From: Mesorhizobium sp. B2-4-3
Lineage (GTDB): Bacteria; Pseudomonadota; Alphaproteobacteria; Rhizobiales; Rhizobiaceae
Direction: 5' to 3'
DNA length: 64,000 bases
Assembly (NCBI RefSeq): GCF_006442815.1
Contig: NZ_VFVL01000001.1
Location: forward strand, 62,001-126,000
In this document: piece by piece, positions 34,990 to 44,092 of the stretch
How the letters are laid out: the number at the start of each line of letters is the position of its first letter
Numbering within the stretch: position 1 is the stretch's first letter
Made by a program: the position numbers and the translations under genes
The notes under the pieces: generated by a model
The model's database searches: none
What the model was told of the DNA's origin: nothing
The model's input: only the letters and a program-made list of their open reading frames with translations

Positions 34990-35997
34990 ATGAGCCTGAC
35001 GCAGAAGCTGATCAACGACGGCAATGCGGCCGTGGACGAAATGCTGGTCGGTATCATGGCCGCGCATCCCGAGCATCTCTGGCGCCCTGACAACGCCCCG
35101 CGCGCGGTCGTTGCCAAGAATGGCCCGCGGGCCGGCAAAGTCGCACTGGTGATCGGCGGCGGCTCAGGCCATGAGCCGACCTTCCTGGGCTATGTCGGCA
35201 AGGGACTGGCGGATGCCGCCGCGATCGGCAACGTCTTCGCGTCGCCCCCTCCGCAGCCGGCAGTCGACGCGGCGATGGCCGCCAGCGGCGACGCGGGCGT
35301 CCTGTTCATGTATGGCAACTATGCCGGCGACGTGATGAACTTCGACATGGCGGCCGAGCTTTTGGAGATGGAAGGCATCGAGGCGCGCACGGTGCTGACC
35401 ACCGACGACATCGCATCGGCGCCGCTCGATCAACGGCAAAAGCGCCGCGGCGTGGCCGGCAACGTGTTCATCTTCAAAGCCGCCGGTGCCGCCGCCGACA
35501 TGATGATGCCGCTGGACGAGGTGGAGCGGATCGCCCGTCACGCCAACGACCGCACCTTCACCATGGGCGTGGCGCTCTCGTCGTGTTCTCTGCCACAAAC
35601 GCGGAAGCCAAGCTTCGATCTGCCCGTTGGCGAGATGGAGATCGGCATGGGCATCCACGGCGAGCCCGGCGTGCGGCGCGGGACGTTGCGTTCGGCCAAC
35701 GACGTCGCTGACGAAATCATGGACGCGATCCTAGCGGAAATGAAAGCGCCGGCCAGCGAGCGCGTCGCGGTGCTGGTCAACTCGCTCGGTGCGACGCCGC
35801 TGATGGAGCTTTACATCCTGAACGCGCGCATCGCGGAACGCCTGAAGGCTGCCGGGCTGGTCGTCCACAAGACGCTGGTCGGGCCCTACTGCACGTCGCT
35901 CGACATGGCCGGAGCCTCGATCACCATCATGCATCTCGACGACGAATTGCAGCGCATGATCGACCACCCCTGCGACTGCGCCATGTTCCGGAGCTGA
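34990..35997 (+). CDS. dhaK: DhaK-type kinase subunit (dihydroxyacetone/L-erythrulose kinase)
   Basis: 335 residues. Substrate-binding motif LVIGGGSGHEPTFLGY (about 53-68), KAAGAAADMMMP, and the histidine that holds the keto substrate covalently in GIHGEPGVRRG (H223) are present, so it is complete. A separate DhaL gene follows 5 bp later, but no DhaM phosphotransfer gene is visible here. In the apiose set the natural role would be phosphorylation of L-erythrulose, should a decarboxylase such as OiaC produce it. Dihydroxyacetone is the default alternative. Confidence 0.84.
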   Translation: MSLTQKLINDGNAAVDEMLVGIMAAHPEHLWRPDNAPRAVVAKNGPRAGKVALVIGGGSGHEPTFLGYVGKGLADAAAIGNVFASPPPQPAVDAAMAASGDAGVLFMYGNYAGDVMNFDMAAELLEMEGIEARTVLTTDDIASAPLDQRQKRRGVAGNVFIFKAAGAAADMMMPLDEVERIARHANDRTFTMGVALSSCSLPQTRKPSFDLPVGEMEIGMGIHGEPGVRRGTLRSANDVADEIMDAILAEMKAPASERVAVLVNSLGATPLMELYILNARIAERLKAAGLVVHKTLVGPYCTSLDMAGASITIMHLDDELQRMIDHPCDCAMFRS

Positions 35998-36002
35998 ACG
36001 CG

Positions 36003-36611
36003 ATGGAGTTTACCACCGGGGATTTGAAAGCCCTTTTCGGCGCCTTTTCCGCGCGGATGGCGGCTGAGCGCGACAGGCTCTGCGTGCTTGACGGGGCAAT
36101 CGGGGACGCCGACCATGGCATCGCCATGGAACAAGGCATGAAGGCCGCGGCCGATGCGGCCCAGGCCGCCGAGGACACGTTGCAGGATGTCTTCAATGCC
36201 GCCGCCAAAGGTTTTCTCAACGCGGTCGGCGCCTCGTCCGGACCACTCTATGCAACCGCCCTTCTGCGCGCCGGCAAGGCCGCGGGCCCGCGCGGATCGA
36301 TGCCCAGAACAGAGTTGCGAACCGTCATTGCGGCTATGCGCGATGGCATCGTGCAGCGTGGCAAGGTGGAACCCGGCCAGAAGACGATGCTCGATGCCTG
36401 GGGACCGGCCGCCGATGCCGCACTCGATGGTCAGAATGCCGATACCATAATCGCGGCTGCCCGGCAGGGAGCAGAAGCGACACGCAACATGGTTGCAACC
36501 GTCGGCCGCGCCGCACGTCTCGGCGAGCGTTCTCTGGGCCACCCGGACCCGGGCTCGATTTCGGCCGCTATGCTGGTCGAAGAAATCTGCAACGCGATGA
36601 AAGCCGCTTAA
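36003..36611 (+). CDS. dhaL: DhaL-type nucleotide-binding kinase subunit
   Basis: 202 residues, all-helical. LCVLDGAIGDADHGIAMEQG contains the three aspartates (about D30, D35, D37) that hold the two Mg ions with the nucleotide, and VGASSGPLYATALLRAG the phosphate-binding loop. It starts 5 bp after dhaK. DhaL carries ADP for PTS-type systems or ATP for kinases; which is used depends on whether a DhaM exists elsewhere. It ends the apiose block; the next gene is convergent after 37 bp. Confidence 0.85.
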   Translation: MEFTTGDLKALFGAFSARMAAERDRLCVLDGAIGDADHGIAMEQGMKAAADAAQAAEDTLQDVFNAAAKGFLNAVGASSGPLYATALLRAGKAAGPRGSMPRTELRTVIAAMRDGIVQRGKVEPGQKTMLDAWGPAADAALDGQNADTIIAAARQGAEATRNMVATVGRAARLGERSLGHPDPGSISAAMLVEEICNAMKAA

Positions 36612-36648
36612 CCCCTTTTTGGAGGCGGCTCCGAGAGAGCAGGCTCCC

Positions 36649-37704
36649 TTAGTTTATCCTCATACGGGTCTCTGCGTCGAACAGATGCACCTTATGCATG
36701 GCAATCTCCAGATTCACCTCCTGATCCGGTTTGAAGGGTGGTCGGTCCCGGACCTCCACCATCAGGTCGACGCCATCAGCGGTCAAGGTGATTTCCTGCG
36801 CGTCACCGGTCGGCTCGACCACTTGGACTTTCGCCTTTGCGTGGCTGCCACCGATAGCGATGTGCTGAGGACGGATCCCGTAGACCACGCCTTGCCTGTC
36901 CCCCACTCCCGTCTCCTGCGGCAAGGGCAAGCGTAGGCCCTGCTGAGCGATGAATGCACCGCTCTGGATGCGACCCCCGATCAGGTTCATTTCCGGAGAG
37001 CCGATGAAGCCTGCGACGAACAGATTGGCCGGGTTCTCGTAGAGCTCGGTGGGGGTGCCGACCTGTTCTATGCGGCCTTTGTTCAGGACCACGATCCGGT
37101 CGGCGAGCGTCATCGCTTCGGTCTGGTCATGCGTGACGTAGATGCTGGTCCGTCCTAGCCGTTGGTGCAGCTTCTTGATCTCGGCACGCATCTTCACGCG
37201 CAGCTTCGCGTCGAGATTGCTGAGCGGCTCGTCGAACAGGAAGGCCGAGGGATCGCGCACGATGGCGCGGCCCATGGCGACACGTTGGCGCTGGCCGCCG
37301 GACAGTTGACGCGGCATGCGGCCGAGCAGGTCCTGCAGACCGAGGATTTCGGCCGCGGCCTTCACCCTGGAGACGATCTCTCCCCGAGGAACTTTGGCCA
37401 GCCGGAGCGCGAAGCTCATATTGTCCGCCACGCTCATATGCGGGTAGAGCGCATAGCTTTGGAATACCATGGCTATGTCGCGCGACTTGGCCGGCATCTC
37501 GTCGACGACGCGCCCGCCAATACGGATCTCGCCCGTCGTATGCTCTTCGAGCCCCGCGATTATGCGCAGCAGCGTTGACTTGCCGCAGCCTGACGGACCG
37601 ACCAGGACGACGAACTCGCCGCTGGCGATTTCGATGTCGACGTCGCGCAGAACTTCCACCGCGCCGAAGCTCTTGCCGAGCTGTTCTATCTCGATTGCAG
37701 ACAC
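36649..37704 (-). CDS. CUT1 sugar ABC transporter ATP-binding protein (UgpC/MsmK type)
   Basis: 351 residues starting at GTG (37702-37704) with GGGAGA 7 bp upstream. Walker [11 protein letters not shown] (about 35-44), signature [15 protein letters not shown], Walker [16 protein letters not shown], then a C-terminal OB/TOBE regulatory domain ending in [12 protein letters not shown]. It is the last gene of a minus-strand operon: binding protein, two permeases, RraA protein, ATPase. In CUT1 systems one ATPase dimer serves both permeases. Confidence 0.92.
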   Translation of the reverse strand: MSAIEIEQLGKSFGAVEVLRDVDIEIASGEFVVLVGPSGCGKSTLLRIIAGLEEHTTGEIRIGGRVVDEMPAKSRDIAMVFQSYALYPHMSVADNMSFALRLAKVPRGEIVSRVKAAAEILGLQDLLGRMPRQLSGGQRQRVAMGRAIVRDPSAFLFDEPLSNLDAKLRVKMRAEIKKLHQRLGRTSIYVTHDQTEAMTLADRIVVLNKGRIEQVGTPTELYENPANLFVAGFIGSPEMNLIGGRIQSGAFIAQQGLRLPLPQETGVGDRQGVVYGIRPQHIAIGGSHAKAKVQVVEPTGDAQEITLTADGVDLMVEVRDRPPFKPDQEVNLEIAMHKVHLFDAETRMRIN

Positions 37705-37730
37705 CTATTTTTCTCCCGTACCGGCACGGC

Positions 37731-38486
37731 TCATTTTCGTTGAGCCTGCCGCCATGCGCGGTATTCGGCCTCGCCTTCGGGGCTCAGCGGATAGTATTTC
37801 CGCAGGTCGCCGCCCTTCGCGAGCCGCGTGCGTGAAAACTCTTCCCACTCGATATGCGCGCCGGCGAGTTCCACCAGTCGGGGGGGAAGGGCGACCGGCA
37901 CGACAACCACGCCATCGTCGTCGGCGACGATGATGTCGCCGGGGATGACCAGCACGTTCGAGCAGGCGATCGGAACGTTGACTGCAAAGGGGACGATGTT
38001 GGTCTGGGCATGAAAGTTCGGCGTGACGCCCCTCACCCAGATGCCGACATCGAGCGCCGCCGCCTGAGCGGAATCCCGAATGCAGCCGTCGACGACGACG
38101 CCGGCGCCGCCGCGCCCGGCGAAATAGGTCAGCATCATCTCGCCGAAGATGCCGCTGCCCAGATCGCCGCGGGCATCGACCACCACCATGTCGCCAGGCT
38201 GTGTGGGATAGAGCACGTGTCGGTGTAGTTGCCGCTCCGGTTCCTCATACTCCGTTTCGTTGTACAGATCCTCGCGCTTCGGCATGCACTGGAGCGTAAG
38301 GGCCGGCCCCGCTGCCGTGCTGCCAGACCGCAAAGGACGCGGCCCACGGATCTGCGGATCGCGAATGCCCATCTTGTGGTAAAGCTCGCTGGCCAGCGTC
38401 GCCGAACCGATGGCCGCAAGCGCGTCGACCAGCTCTCGCGGCGGCCGCGAAATGTCCGATATCGCCGGTACCTGATCAGCTTCCAT
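37731..38486 (-). CDS. RraA-family protein (HMG/CHA aldolase-like or demethylmenaquinone methyltransferase-like)
   Basis: 251 residues with GGAGGA before the ATG. The core is RraA-like: HRHVLYPTQPGDMVVVDARG, the VVDGCIRD motif with the Arg/Asp pair that binds metal and substrate carboxylates in 4-hydroxy-4-methyl-2-oxoglutarate aldolase, and PGDIIVADDDGVVVVP. It is longer than RraA itself by extensions at both ends, as in several sugar-acid gene clusters. It lies between the permease and ATPase genes of a CUT1 transporter, and a close relative occurs at 57159. An aldolase or decarboxylase acting on a keto sugar acid is plausible but unproven. Confidence 0.78.
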   Translation of the reverse strand: MEADQVPAISDISRPPRELVDALAAIGSATLASELYHKMGIRDPQIRGPRPLRSGSTAAGPALTLQCMPKREDLYNETEYEEPERQLHRHVLYPTQPGDMVVVDARGDLGSGIFGEMMLTYFAGRGGAGVVVDGCIRDSAQAAALDVGIWVRGVTPNFHAQTNIVPFAVNVPIACSNVLVIPGDIIVADDDGVVVVPVALPPRLVELAGAHIEWEEFSRTRLAKGGDLRKYYPLSPEGEAEYRAWRQAQRK

Positions 38487-38591
38487 CGCGTTTCCTCCAA
38501 TCTGCGGTGAGGCGCCAGCCTCATCGATCCTTCACAATCTGTTGCGTTCAACCGTCGAAGGCGTTGATCGCCTCTGACGCATGTACGCCAT

Positions 38592-39470
38592 TCAGCCGCG
38601 AACCGCGCCGGTCGTAAGGCCTTTGACCAGCAGCCCCTGGGCAAACCAGACGAACACCAAAGTCGGGATGACCATGAGCACGCCGGCGGCCGACATGGCG
38701 CCCCAGTCGATGCCGAACTGGGAGACGAAATTGGTGAGCCCGACCGGCAGCGTCTGCGCGGCCTTGCTCGAGGTCAGGGTCAAGGCAAGCAGGAGGTCGT
38801 TCCAGGTGAAGAGGAAGGTGATGACGGCGCTGGCGCCGATGCCGGGCGCAATCAGCGGCGCCACGATCTGGACCAGCGTGCGCACGGTGCCGGCGCCGTC
38901 CGACTGGGCAGCCTCTTCGATCTCCTTCGGCACATCCTGGATGAAGCCCAGAAGCAGCCAGATGGCGACAGGCAGTTTGGCTGCCGTATGGCTCAAGATC
39001 AGCGCCCAGACTGTGTCGAGCAGGCCCAGGGCGGCAAACACTGCGAACAGCGGTATGGCAAGCGCGATGACCGGGATCATGCGCATGATCAAAAGCAGCC
39101 CGAAGATCAGCATGGCGCCCGGCATCCTGAAGCGTGACAGCGCATAGGCGCAGGGAATAGCCAGCAGATGCACGAGGACGACCGTCGCCACCGACACGAT
39201 GACGGTATTCCAGACATACCCCATCGTGTCGTACTGGGCAAAGACCGAGACATACTGCGTCAGCGTCGCTGTCTCGGGGATGATGTGCACCGGAACCGAG
39301 AAAATGTCGGCCGAGCTGCGGATCGACGTCAAGAACAGCCACACCAGCGGAAAGACGGTGAGCGCGACCGTCAGGGCCAGCGCCAAATACTGACCGGCGA
39401 TCCCCGCCGTGAACCGGCGGCGCCGGCGCTTTGGCATGGAACGTGCGCCGACGATGACGGCTTCGGTCAT
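38592..39470 (-). CDS. CUT1 sugar ABC transporter permease (MalG-like)
   Basis: 292 residues, six membrane segments after a basic cytoplasmic tail (SMPKRRRRRFT). The conserved EAA loop is visible as EIEEAAQSDGAGTVRTLVQI before the APLIAPGI segment. The ATG overlaps the stop of the other permease (ATGA). It ends 105 bp before the RraA gene. Confidence 0.9.
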   Translation of the reverse strand: MTEAVIVGARSMPKRRRRRFTAGIAGQYLALALTVALTVFPLVWLFLTSIRSSADIFSVPVHIIPETATLTQYVSVFAQYDTMGYVWNTVIVSVATVVLVHLLAIPCAYALSRFRMPGAMLIFGLLLIMRMIPVIALAIPLFAVFAALGLLDTVWALILSHTAAKLPVAIWLLLGFIQDVPKEIEEAAQSDGAGTVRTLVQIVAPLIAPGIGASAVITFLFTWNDLLLALTLTSSKAAQTLPVGLTNFVSQFGIDWGAMSAAGVLMVIPTLVFVWFAQGLLVKGLTTGAVRG

Positions 39471-40390
39471 ATCGCCCTCCGTTTCGCAATCAGCCACGGC
39501 ACTCCGTAGAGCAGGCCGAGCACGAACAGCGACATGCCCAGCGCGATGTAGGAGACCGCGGCCGCGTGTCCGAAATCCACCGCCTGAAACGCCAGCAGGT
39601 AGGAATAGACGGTCAGCAGGTTGGTGGCGCCGCCCGGTCCGCCTTGCGTCATCAGCCAGACGACGTCGAACGTTCGGAACGTGTCGATGATGCGCAGCAT
39701 CAGCGCGATCATGATGACCGGACGCATCAGCGGCAGCACGATGTGCCAGAAGCGCTGCCATGGCGTGGCGCCGTCCACGGTGGCCGCCTCGAGCGGCTCC
39801 TGCGGCAAGGATTGCAGGCCGGCAAGGAACAGGAGCACCATCAGCGGCGTGTTCTGCCAGACATCGGCGACGATCACCGAGACGAGCGCCCAGGCCGGGT
39901 GGTTGAGCCACGGAATGTCCGGCAAGTTGAACATGCGCAGCAACGCGTCGACCAAGCCGTACTGGGTGTTGAACAGCCAGCGGAAGTTCAGGCCGACGAC
40001 GGCGGGCGCGATCATCGGCGGGACCAGGAGCAACGTGCGCGCAAGGCGCATGCCGCGCAGTTTGCCGTTGACCAGAACGGCGATCGCCATGCCGGCCACC
40101 ACTTCGATCGTGATGGAAACGACGCTGAAAATCGTCTGGTTTCGCAGCGCCTGATTGAACTGGCGGCCGAAAAGTTCGTCGCTATAGTTTCCGGTCCCGA
40201 TGAATGGCGCCGAGCCGCTCAGATCCCACCGGAAGAAACTCATGATGAAGGAGTATCCGAGCGGATAGACGAGGATGGCCAGCATGACGAGAAGCGCCGG
40301 GCTGGCCAGGAGGTAGCCTCTCTGCCAGGTGTAAGGCAGCGGCGAACGTCTCCGGCGCCCTGGCGCCTGGTGCTGCGCGACGGCCGACAT
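39467..40390 (-). CDS. CUT1 sugar ABC transporter permease (MalF-like)
   Basis: 307 residues, first of the permease pair. After a basic tail there is a first long membrane segment (LLASPALLVMLAILVYPLGY), then FFRWDLSGSAPFIGTGNYSD, the usual periplasmic part, and the EAA loop PLEAATVDGATPWQRFWHIV. The ATG at 40390 follows the binding-protein stop by 2 bp. The open frame continues upstream through the binding-protein gene but that is a shadow. Confidence 0.9.
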   Translation of the reverse strand: MSAVAQHQAPGRRRRSPLPYTWQRGYLLASPALLVMLAILVYPLGYSFIMSFFRWDLSGSAPFIGTGNYSDELFGRQFNQALRNQTIFSVVSITIEVVAGMAIAVLVNGKLRGMRLARTLLLVPPMIAPAVVGLNFRWLFNTQYGLVDALLRMFNLPDIPWLNHPAWALVSVIVADVWQNTPLMVLLFLAGLQSLPQEPLEAATVDGATPWQRFWHIVLPLMRPVIMIALMLRIIDTFRTFDVVWLMTQGGPGGATNLLTVYSYLLAFQAVDFGHAAAVSYIALGMSLFVLGLLYGVPWLIAKRRAI

Positions 40391-40392
40391 TC

Positions 40393-41673
40393 TCAGTCGT
40401 AAGCTCCGGCCCGACGCATGATCTCTTCCGCTTCGGTCGCCGCCTGATTGAGCGAGTCGGCGGGCGAAACCTGGTCGGATAAGGCTTGCTCGATGGCCGA
40501 GAACATCAAGGTGCAGACCTTTGAGAACCCGGCAAGCTTGGGCCATTCCTTGCCGTTGGCGATCGTCGTCTCGAGCTGCCGCAGCCATGTGGCCTGCGGC
40601 CCCTTCGCCGCGGCGATCACTTCCTTGGCTATCGCCTGGCTGCTCGGAAAGTTGGTGAACTGTTCGAACTGCAGCCGCTGGGCATCCGCGCCGACCGTGT
40701 ATTTGATGAACTCGACGGCGGCTTCCTTGCGGCCGGATTGGCCATTGAGCGCCATGGCATGGGAGATGGCGCATGAGATCGCTGCTTTGTCCCGCACGTA
40801 GGGAGCTGTCGACCATTTGCCGACGATACGCGAGGTTTCCGGATTGGACAGGGTGGCGAAGGCGCCCGGCCAATCGAAATTGGCATAGACCGTACCGGAC
40901 GAGAATTCGGTCGAGTTCTCGTTCCATTGATAGCCGACGGCGTCGGACGGCACGATTTTGTGCTTCTGGATCAGATCGCGATAGAAGGTGAGCGCCCTGA
41001 TGCCGGCTTCGGAATTGAAGGCCGGCTTGTTGGCCTGGTCGACCCAGTCGCCTCCAGCTTGCCAAAGCAGGTCGCTGAAGGTGCGTTGCGCGGGGTCGCC
41101 CTGCCCCGGCACGACAAGACCGTAGTGACCGTTGCCCGTGAGTTTCAGGCCGACGTCGACGAGTTCTTCCCAGGTCTCGGCCGGCTTCAGGCCCTTCTCT
41201 TGGTAGATGTCGCTGCGGTAATACTGAACGCGCGCATCCATGTTGCGCGGGATTGCCGCCAGATTGCCAGTCTTGGGATCGCGCAGATATTTGACCGCAA
41301 CGGGATAGAATTCCGCCAGTTCGGAGTCGCTGAAATAGCTGTTCAGTGGCGCGAAATGGTTGAAGTAGGAGTCTATCTGCGCCGTGTGGGTGCTGTAGAC
41401 GTCGTACTGGCTCGACCGTGCCGCGCTCAGCGTGACCACCTTCGCCGTCAAAGGGGTGAATTCCAGGAGGTCGTAGCGAACCTTGATGCCGGTCTTGGCG
41501 GTGAAATCCTGAACGATCTTCTCCCAGTATTTGGGATAGAGCGGGCCGCCGGTGATCAGCAATGCGGTGATTTCGTTCGTCTGAGCCCTGGCGATCCATG
41601 GCGCGGCGATGGAGCCTGCGGTCACGGCCGCGCTCGCGGCCAGGAATTTGCGTCTCGATAAGTTTCCGGACAT
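40393..41673 (-). CDS. CUT1 sugar ABC transporter, periplasmic solute-binding protein with Tat signal
   Basis: 426 residues. The N-terminus MSGNLSRRKFLAASAAV is a twin-arginine signal and WIARAQT a probable cleavage site (about residue 29), so the protein folds in the cytoplasm before export. The mature part is a family 1 extracellular binding protein (ALNGQSGRKEAAVEFIKYTV is the typical late motif). I chose the ATG at 41673; AAGGAGG lies upstream on the minus strand. It heads the operon and is divergent from the GntR gene at 42017. Together with nearby acid-sugar dehydratases it probably takes up a sugar acid or uronate. Confidence 0.88.
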   Translation of the reverse strand: MSGNLSRRKFLAASAAVTAGSIAAPWIARAQTNEITALLITGGPLYPKYWEKIVQDFTAKTGIKVRYDLLEFTPLTAKVVTLSAARSSQYDVYSTHTAQIDSYFNHFAPLNSYFSDSELAEFYPVAVKYLRDPKTGNLAAIPRNMDARVQYYRSDIYQEKGLKPAETWEELVDVGLKLTGNGHYGLVVPGQGDPAQRTFSDLLWQAGGDWVDQANKPAFNSEAGIRALTFYRDLIQKHKIVPSDAVGYQWNENSTEFSSGTVYANFDWPGAFATLSNPETSRIVGKWSTAPYVRDKAAISCAISHAMALNGQSGRKEAAVEFIKYTVGADAQRLQFEQFTNFPSSQAIAKEVIAAAKGPQATWLRQLETTIANGKEWPKLAGFSKVCTLMFSAIEQALSDQVSPADSLNQAATEAEEIMRRAGAYD

Positions 41674-42016
41674 CACAATCTCCTCCTTGGTTAGTTCCTC
41701 GGCCCGTCCAGCGACGGCCGAAGACTTTGAGCCTCGGCAAATACTCGCGGCTTGCTCCTCCCGCCGCGAGACTGCCTGGATTACTTCCCGGATGATGCTT
41801 GCGAACCCGCCGGGCAATCGGCACTTATGCGCCAACACGCTTGGCGTGGTGGCGAAGGCGTATCGATCCTGATCTCGAACGACGGCAATCGGAGCGCGGC
41901 GGCTGGACACCGCTCGATCCGCCCTTCCCGCAGGCCGAGCTATAGGCTAGTGAGCAAATATGAGATAAGTTGACTGCATATCTAGCTATCAGCCTATAAG
42001 CTTATCAGACAAGTGG
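41674..42016. other. Divergent intergenic region between the binding-protein gene and a GntR gene
   Basis: 343 bp with no convincing gene in any frame. The right end (about 41960-42016) is AT-rich and holds the palindrome ATAAGCTTAT (41997-42006) and the GntR operator GCTTATCAGACAAGT (42000-42014). The left part is a G+C-rich leader for the transporter operon, ending in an AAGGAGG ribosome-binding site. Confidence 0.55.
42000..42014 (+). promoter_or_regulatory. Predicted GntR operator, copy 1
   Basis: GCTTATCAGACAAGT differs by one base from GCTTATTAGACAAGT at 44018-44032. It ends 2 bp before the ATG at 42017, so the regulator gene either starts a little further down (ATG 42023 or 42026) or blocks its own ribosome access. 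Confidence 0.58.
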
Positions 42017-42721
42017 ATGTTAATGATGGATACCGTTGAGGTCAAGCTTCAAACTTTGCCCAAGCAAGTGGCGGGCGTGCTTGCGCGTCGCATCGCCGGC
42101 AGCGGTGTCGCGGGCGGCCAGGGGCCATCGGAACAGCAGATCCTCCAGGAGTTCGGGGTCTCGCGTGCGGTCGCGCGAGAGGCGCTGAAGATCCTTGCGT
42201 CCCTCGATATGATCGAGATCGCGCAGGGACGGCGCGTGGTGCTGCGTCCCGCCGAAGAGTGGGATTACCTCAGCCCATTGCTCATCGACTGGCTGCCGCC
42301 CGAGCAGATGCGCGAGATCCTGGCTGAAGCGCATGCGACGCGGATAATCATCGAACCGGCCATCGCCGCCATCGCGGCCAAGCATATGACCAAGGAAAAG
42401 CTGGAGCGTCTTGGCACCTTGCTGGCGGCGATGTCGGCAAGCGAGGACAATCCGGACGCCTATCTGAAACTCGACCTGGATTTCCACATGGAGATTTGCC
42501 GGGCGGCGCAGAACAGGATTCTCGACCGCTTCATGTATTCGTCTCGGTGGTGGCAGATGGCGAGCAGACGCATCAGCAACCAGATGCCGCATGCGCTGCC
42601 CTCCGCTACCGACATGCACAGGGCAATCTACGACGCGCTCGTGGCCCGCGACGAAAAGCGGGCGGAAGAAGCGATGCGCCGGCACCTCAAGAAAACCACC
42701 GCCGTCGGCTTGCCTCGGTGA
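42017..42721 (+). CDS. GntR/FCD transcriptional regulator of the acid-sugar island
   Basis: 234 residues. The winged-helix part includes GGQGPSEQQILQEFGVSRAV and AREALKILASLDMIEIAQGR (about 32-75); the FCD domain has LDLDFHMEICRAAQNR and DMHRAIYDALVARD with the metal-binding histidines. The DNA-binding domain resembles DgoR/LldR-type regulators. A 15-bp operator-like site abuts the start and recurs before the enolase-superfamily gene at 44093, with a weaker version before the aldo/keto reductase, so it probably represses transporter, reductase and dehydratase together. ATG 42023 or 42026 are alternative starts. Confidence 0.85.
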   Translation: MLMMDTVEVKLQTLPKQVAGVLARRIAGSGVAGGQGPSEQQILQEFGVSRAVAREALKILASLDMIEIAQGRRVVLRPAEEWDYLSPLLIDWLPPEQMREILAEAHATRIIIEPAIAAIAAKHMTKEKLERLGTLLAAMSASEDNPDAYLKLDLDFHMEICRAAQNRILDRFMYSSRWWQMASRRISNQMPHALPSATDMHRAIYDALVARDEKRAEEAMRRHLKKTTAVGLPR

Positions 42722-42812
42722 AGGAGTGACGCAGCCAGCATTTGCGCTGGCCGCGCCACAGCGTGTCGGGAGGACACGGGTGGATTTGGAACAATCCAGG
42801 AAGGGTCCCTTT

Positions 42813-43799
42813 CTAGGCTCTTTTTGCTTGTTGTTCCTGGCGCTGTCGGGCGCGAAAGCCGAACATGTCGCCCTTGTCCTTGATTTCCGCCCAGACCGGC
42901 TCGGTGATCCTGTCGATGGCGGCAATGTCCGCCCCGGAAATCACCCAGCCCACGCTATCGACGTTTTCTTCCAGCTCCTTGACGGTGCGGGCACCGACCA
43001 GCGGCGAGCTGACGCCTGGCCTGCTGGTGAGCCACTGGATCGCAAGCTGCGGAACCGTCTTGCCGTAGCGCGCCGCGATCGGCTTGAGCAAATCGACGGC
43101 GTTCACCGCCCGCTCATAGGTGCCCGGCTGGAACAGCACCGTCGTGCGCCGCTCATCACCCTCGACGAATTTGGTGTCCGGCGACAATGTGCCGGTGAGC
43201 AGTCCCTGCGCCAGACCGCTATAAGGCATGACGCCGATATTGTGCTTGCGGCAATAGGGCAGCGTCTCGGCTTCCACCTCGCGCCACAGCATGTTGTAGG
43301 GCGGCTGCAGCACGTCGATGACGCCGTGCTGACGGGCGCTGTCCATGTCGGCGATGCTGAAATTCGAGACGCCGACTGCCTTGATCCGCCCTGACGAACG
43401 CAGCCGCTCCATCATTTCCATGGTCGGGCCGATCGGAAAATCCGAGTTCGGCCAGTGGACGAAATAGACGTCGACATGATCGGTCCGCATGCGCTTCAGC
43501 GAACCGTCGAGTGCTGCCTCTATCGCGGCGGGTTCGAGGTGATTGGGCGCGACCTTGGTCGCGATGACAGCCTTCTCCCGGCGACCGGCCAGCGCCTGAC
43601 CGACGACCTCCTCGGCATGGCCGTGTCCATAAGCTTCGGCCGTGTCGATCAGCGTGATGCCAAGCTCGAATGCGCGCCTGATCACCCTGACTGATTCCTC
43701 GTCGTCAGCCGCGCCCCAAAACGCACCCGACATGCCCCAAGTCCCGAGGCCGATCTCCGATACCTTGATCGGCGACGATCCCAGCTGTCGCTGTTGCAT
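42813..43799 (-). CDS. Aldo/keto reductase
   Basis: 328 residues with GGAGGAA before the ATG. Catalytic tetrad visible as DTAEAYGHGH (Asp and Tyr, about D52/Y57), IATKVAP (Lys near 82) and YFVHWPNSD (His). QPPYNMLWREVE and GARTVKELEENV are the family's NADP-binding parts. It would reduce or oxidise a sugar aldehyde or keto group. It is convergent with the GntR gene and divergent from the enolase-superfamily gene at 44093, with a probable operator between. No substrate can be read from the sequence. Confidence 0.9.
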   Translation of the reverse strand: MQQRQLGSSPIKVSEIGLGTWGMSGAFWGAADDEESVRVIRRAFELGITLIDTAEAYGHGHAEEVVGQALAGRREKAVIATKVAPNHLEPAAIEAALDGSLKRMRTDHVDVYFVHWPNSDFPIGPTMEMMERLRSSGRIKAVGVSNFSIADMDSARQHGVIDVLQPPYNMLWREVEAETLPYCRKHNIGVMPYSGLAQGLLTGTLSPDTKFVEGDERRTTVLFQPGTYERAVNAVDLLKPIAARYGKTVPQLAIQWLTSRPGVSSPLVGARTVKELEENVDSVGWVISGADIAAIDRITEPVWAEIKDKGDMFGFRARQRQEQQAKRA

Positions 43800-43859
43800 T
43801 CTGTTCCTCCTGATTGATAGCGCTCACGGGCTTCCGCCCCGATGCAATCCAATTTATAC

Positions 43860-43883
43860 GCTTATATACTCGTCTAACAAGTA
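43860..43883 (+). promoter_or_regulatory. Weak GntR operator variant in front of the aldo/keto reductase
   Basis: GCTTATATACTCGTCTAACA followed by AGTA has the same GCTTAT and ACAAGT ends as the sites at 42000 and 44018 but with eight extra bases between. The minus strand also offers TATAAG as a -10 box for the reductase gene. Low certainty. Confidence 0.35.
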
Positions 43884-44010
43884 TATTCTTGGGCATTAAC
43901 GACTCTCGATCGAAAACGTCGAATTTATCAATTAATTCAATGGATAACAACGCCTTGAATGCACCTGTATGCAAAATCAGTCAAAGGGGGTTTACGCCCC
44001 GCTGCCTAAT

Positions 44011-44032
44011 CTTGTATGCTTATTAGACAAGT
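44011..44032 (+). promoter_or_regulatory. Predicted GntR operator, copy 2
   Basis: CTTGT (44011-44015) and ACAAG (44027-44031) form an inverted repeat around GCTTATTAG; the 15-bp core GCTTATTAGACAAGT matches the site at 42000 in 14 of 15 bases. It lies about 60 bp before the dehydratase start at 44093. Confidence 0.6.
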
Positions 44033-44092
44033 TGGCTTTCGATCGAAATTCTGCGTTTTTGAGCGCGGCGCCATCACGGGGAGAAGGATCCG

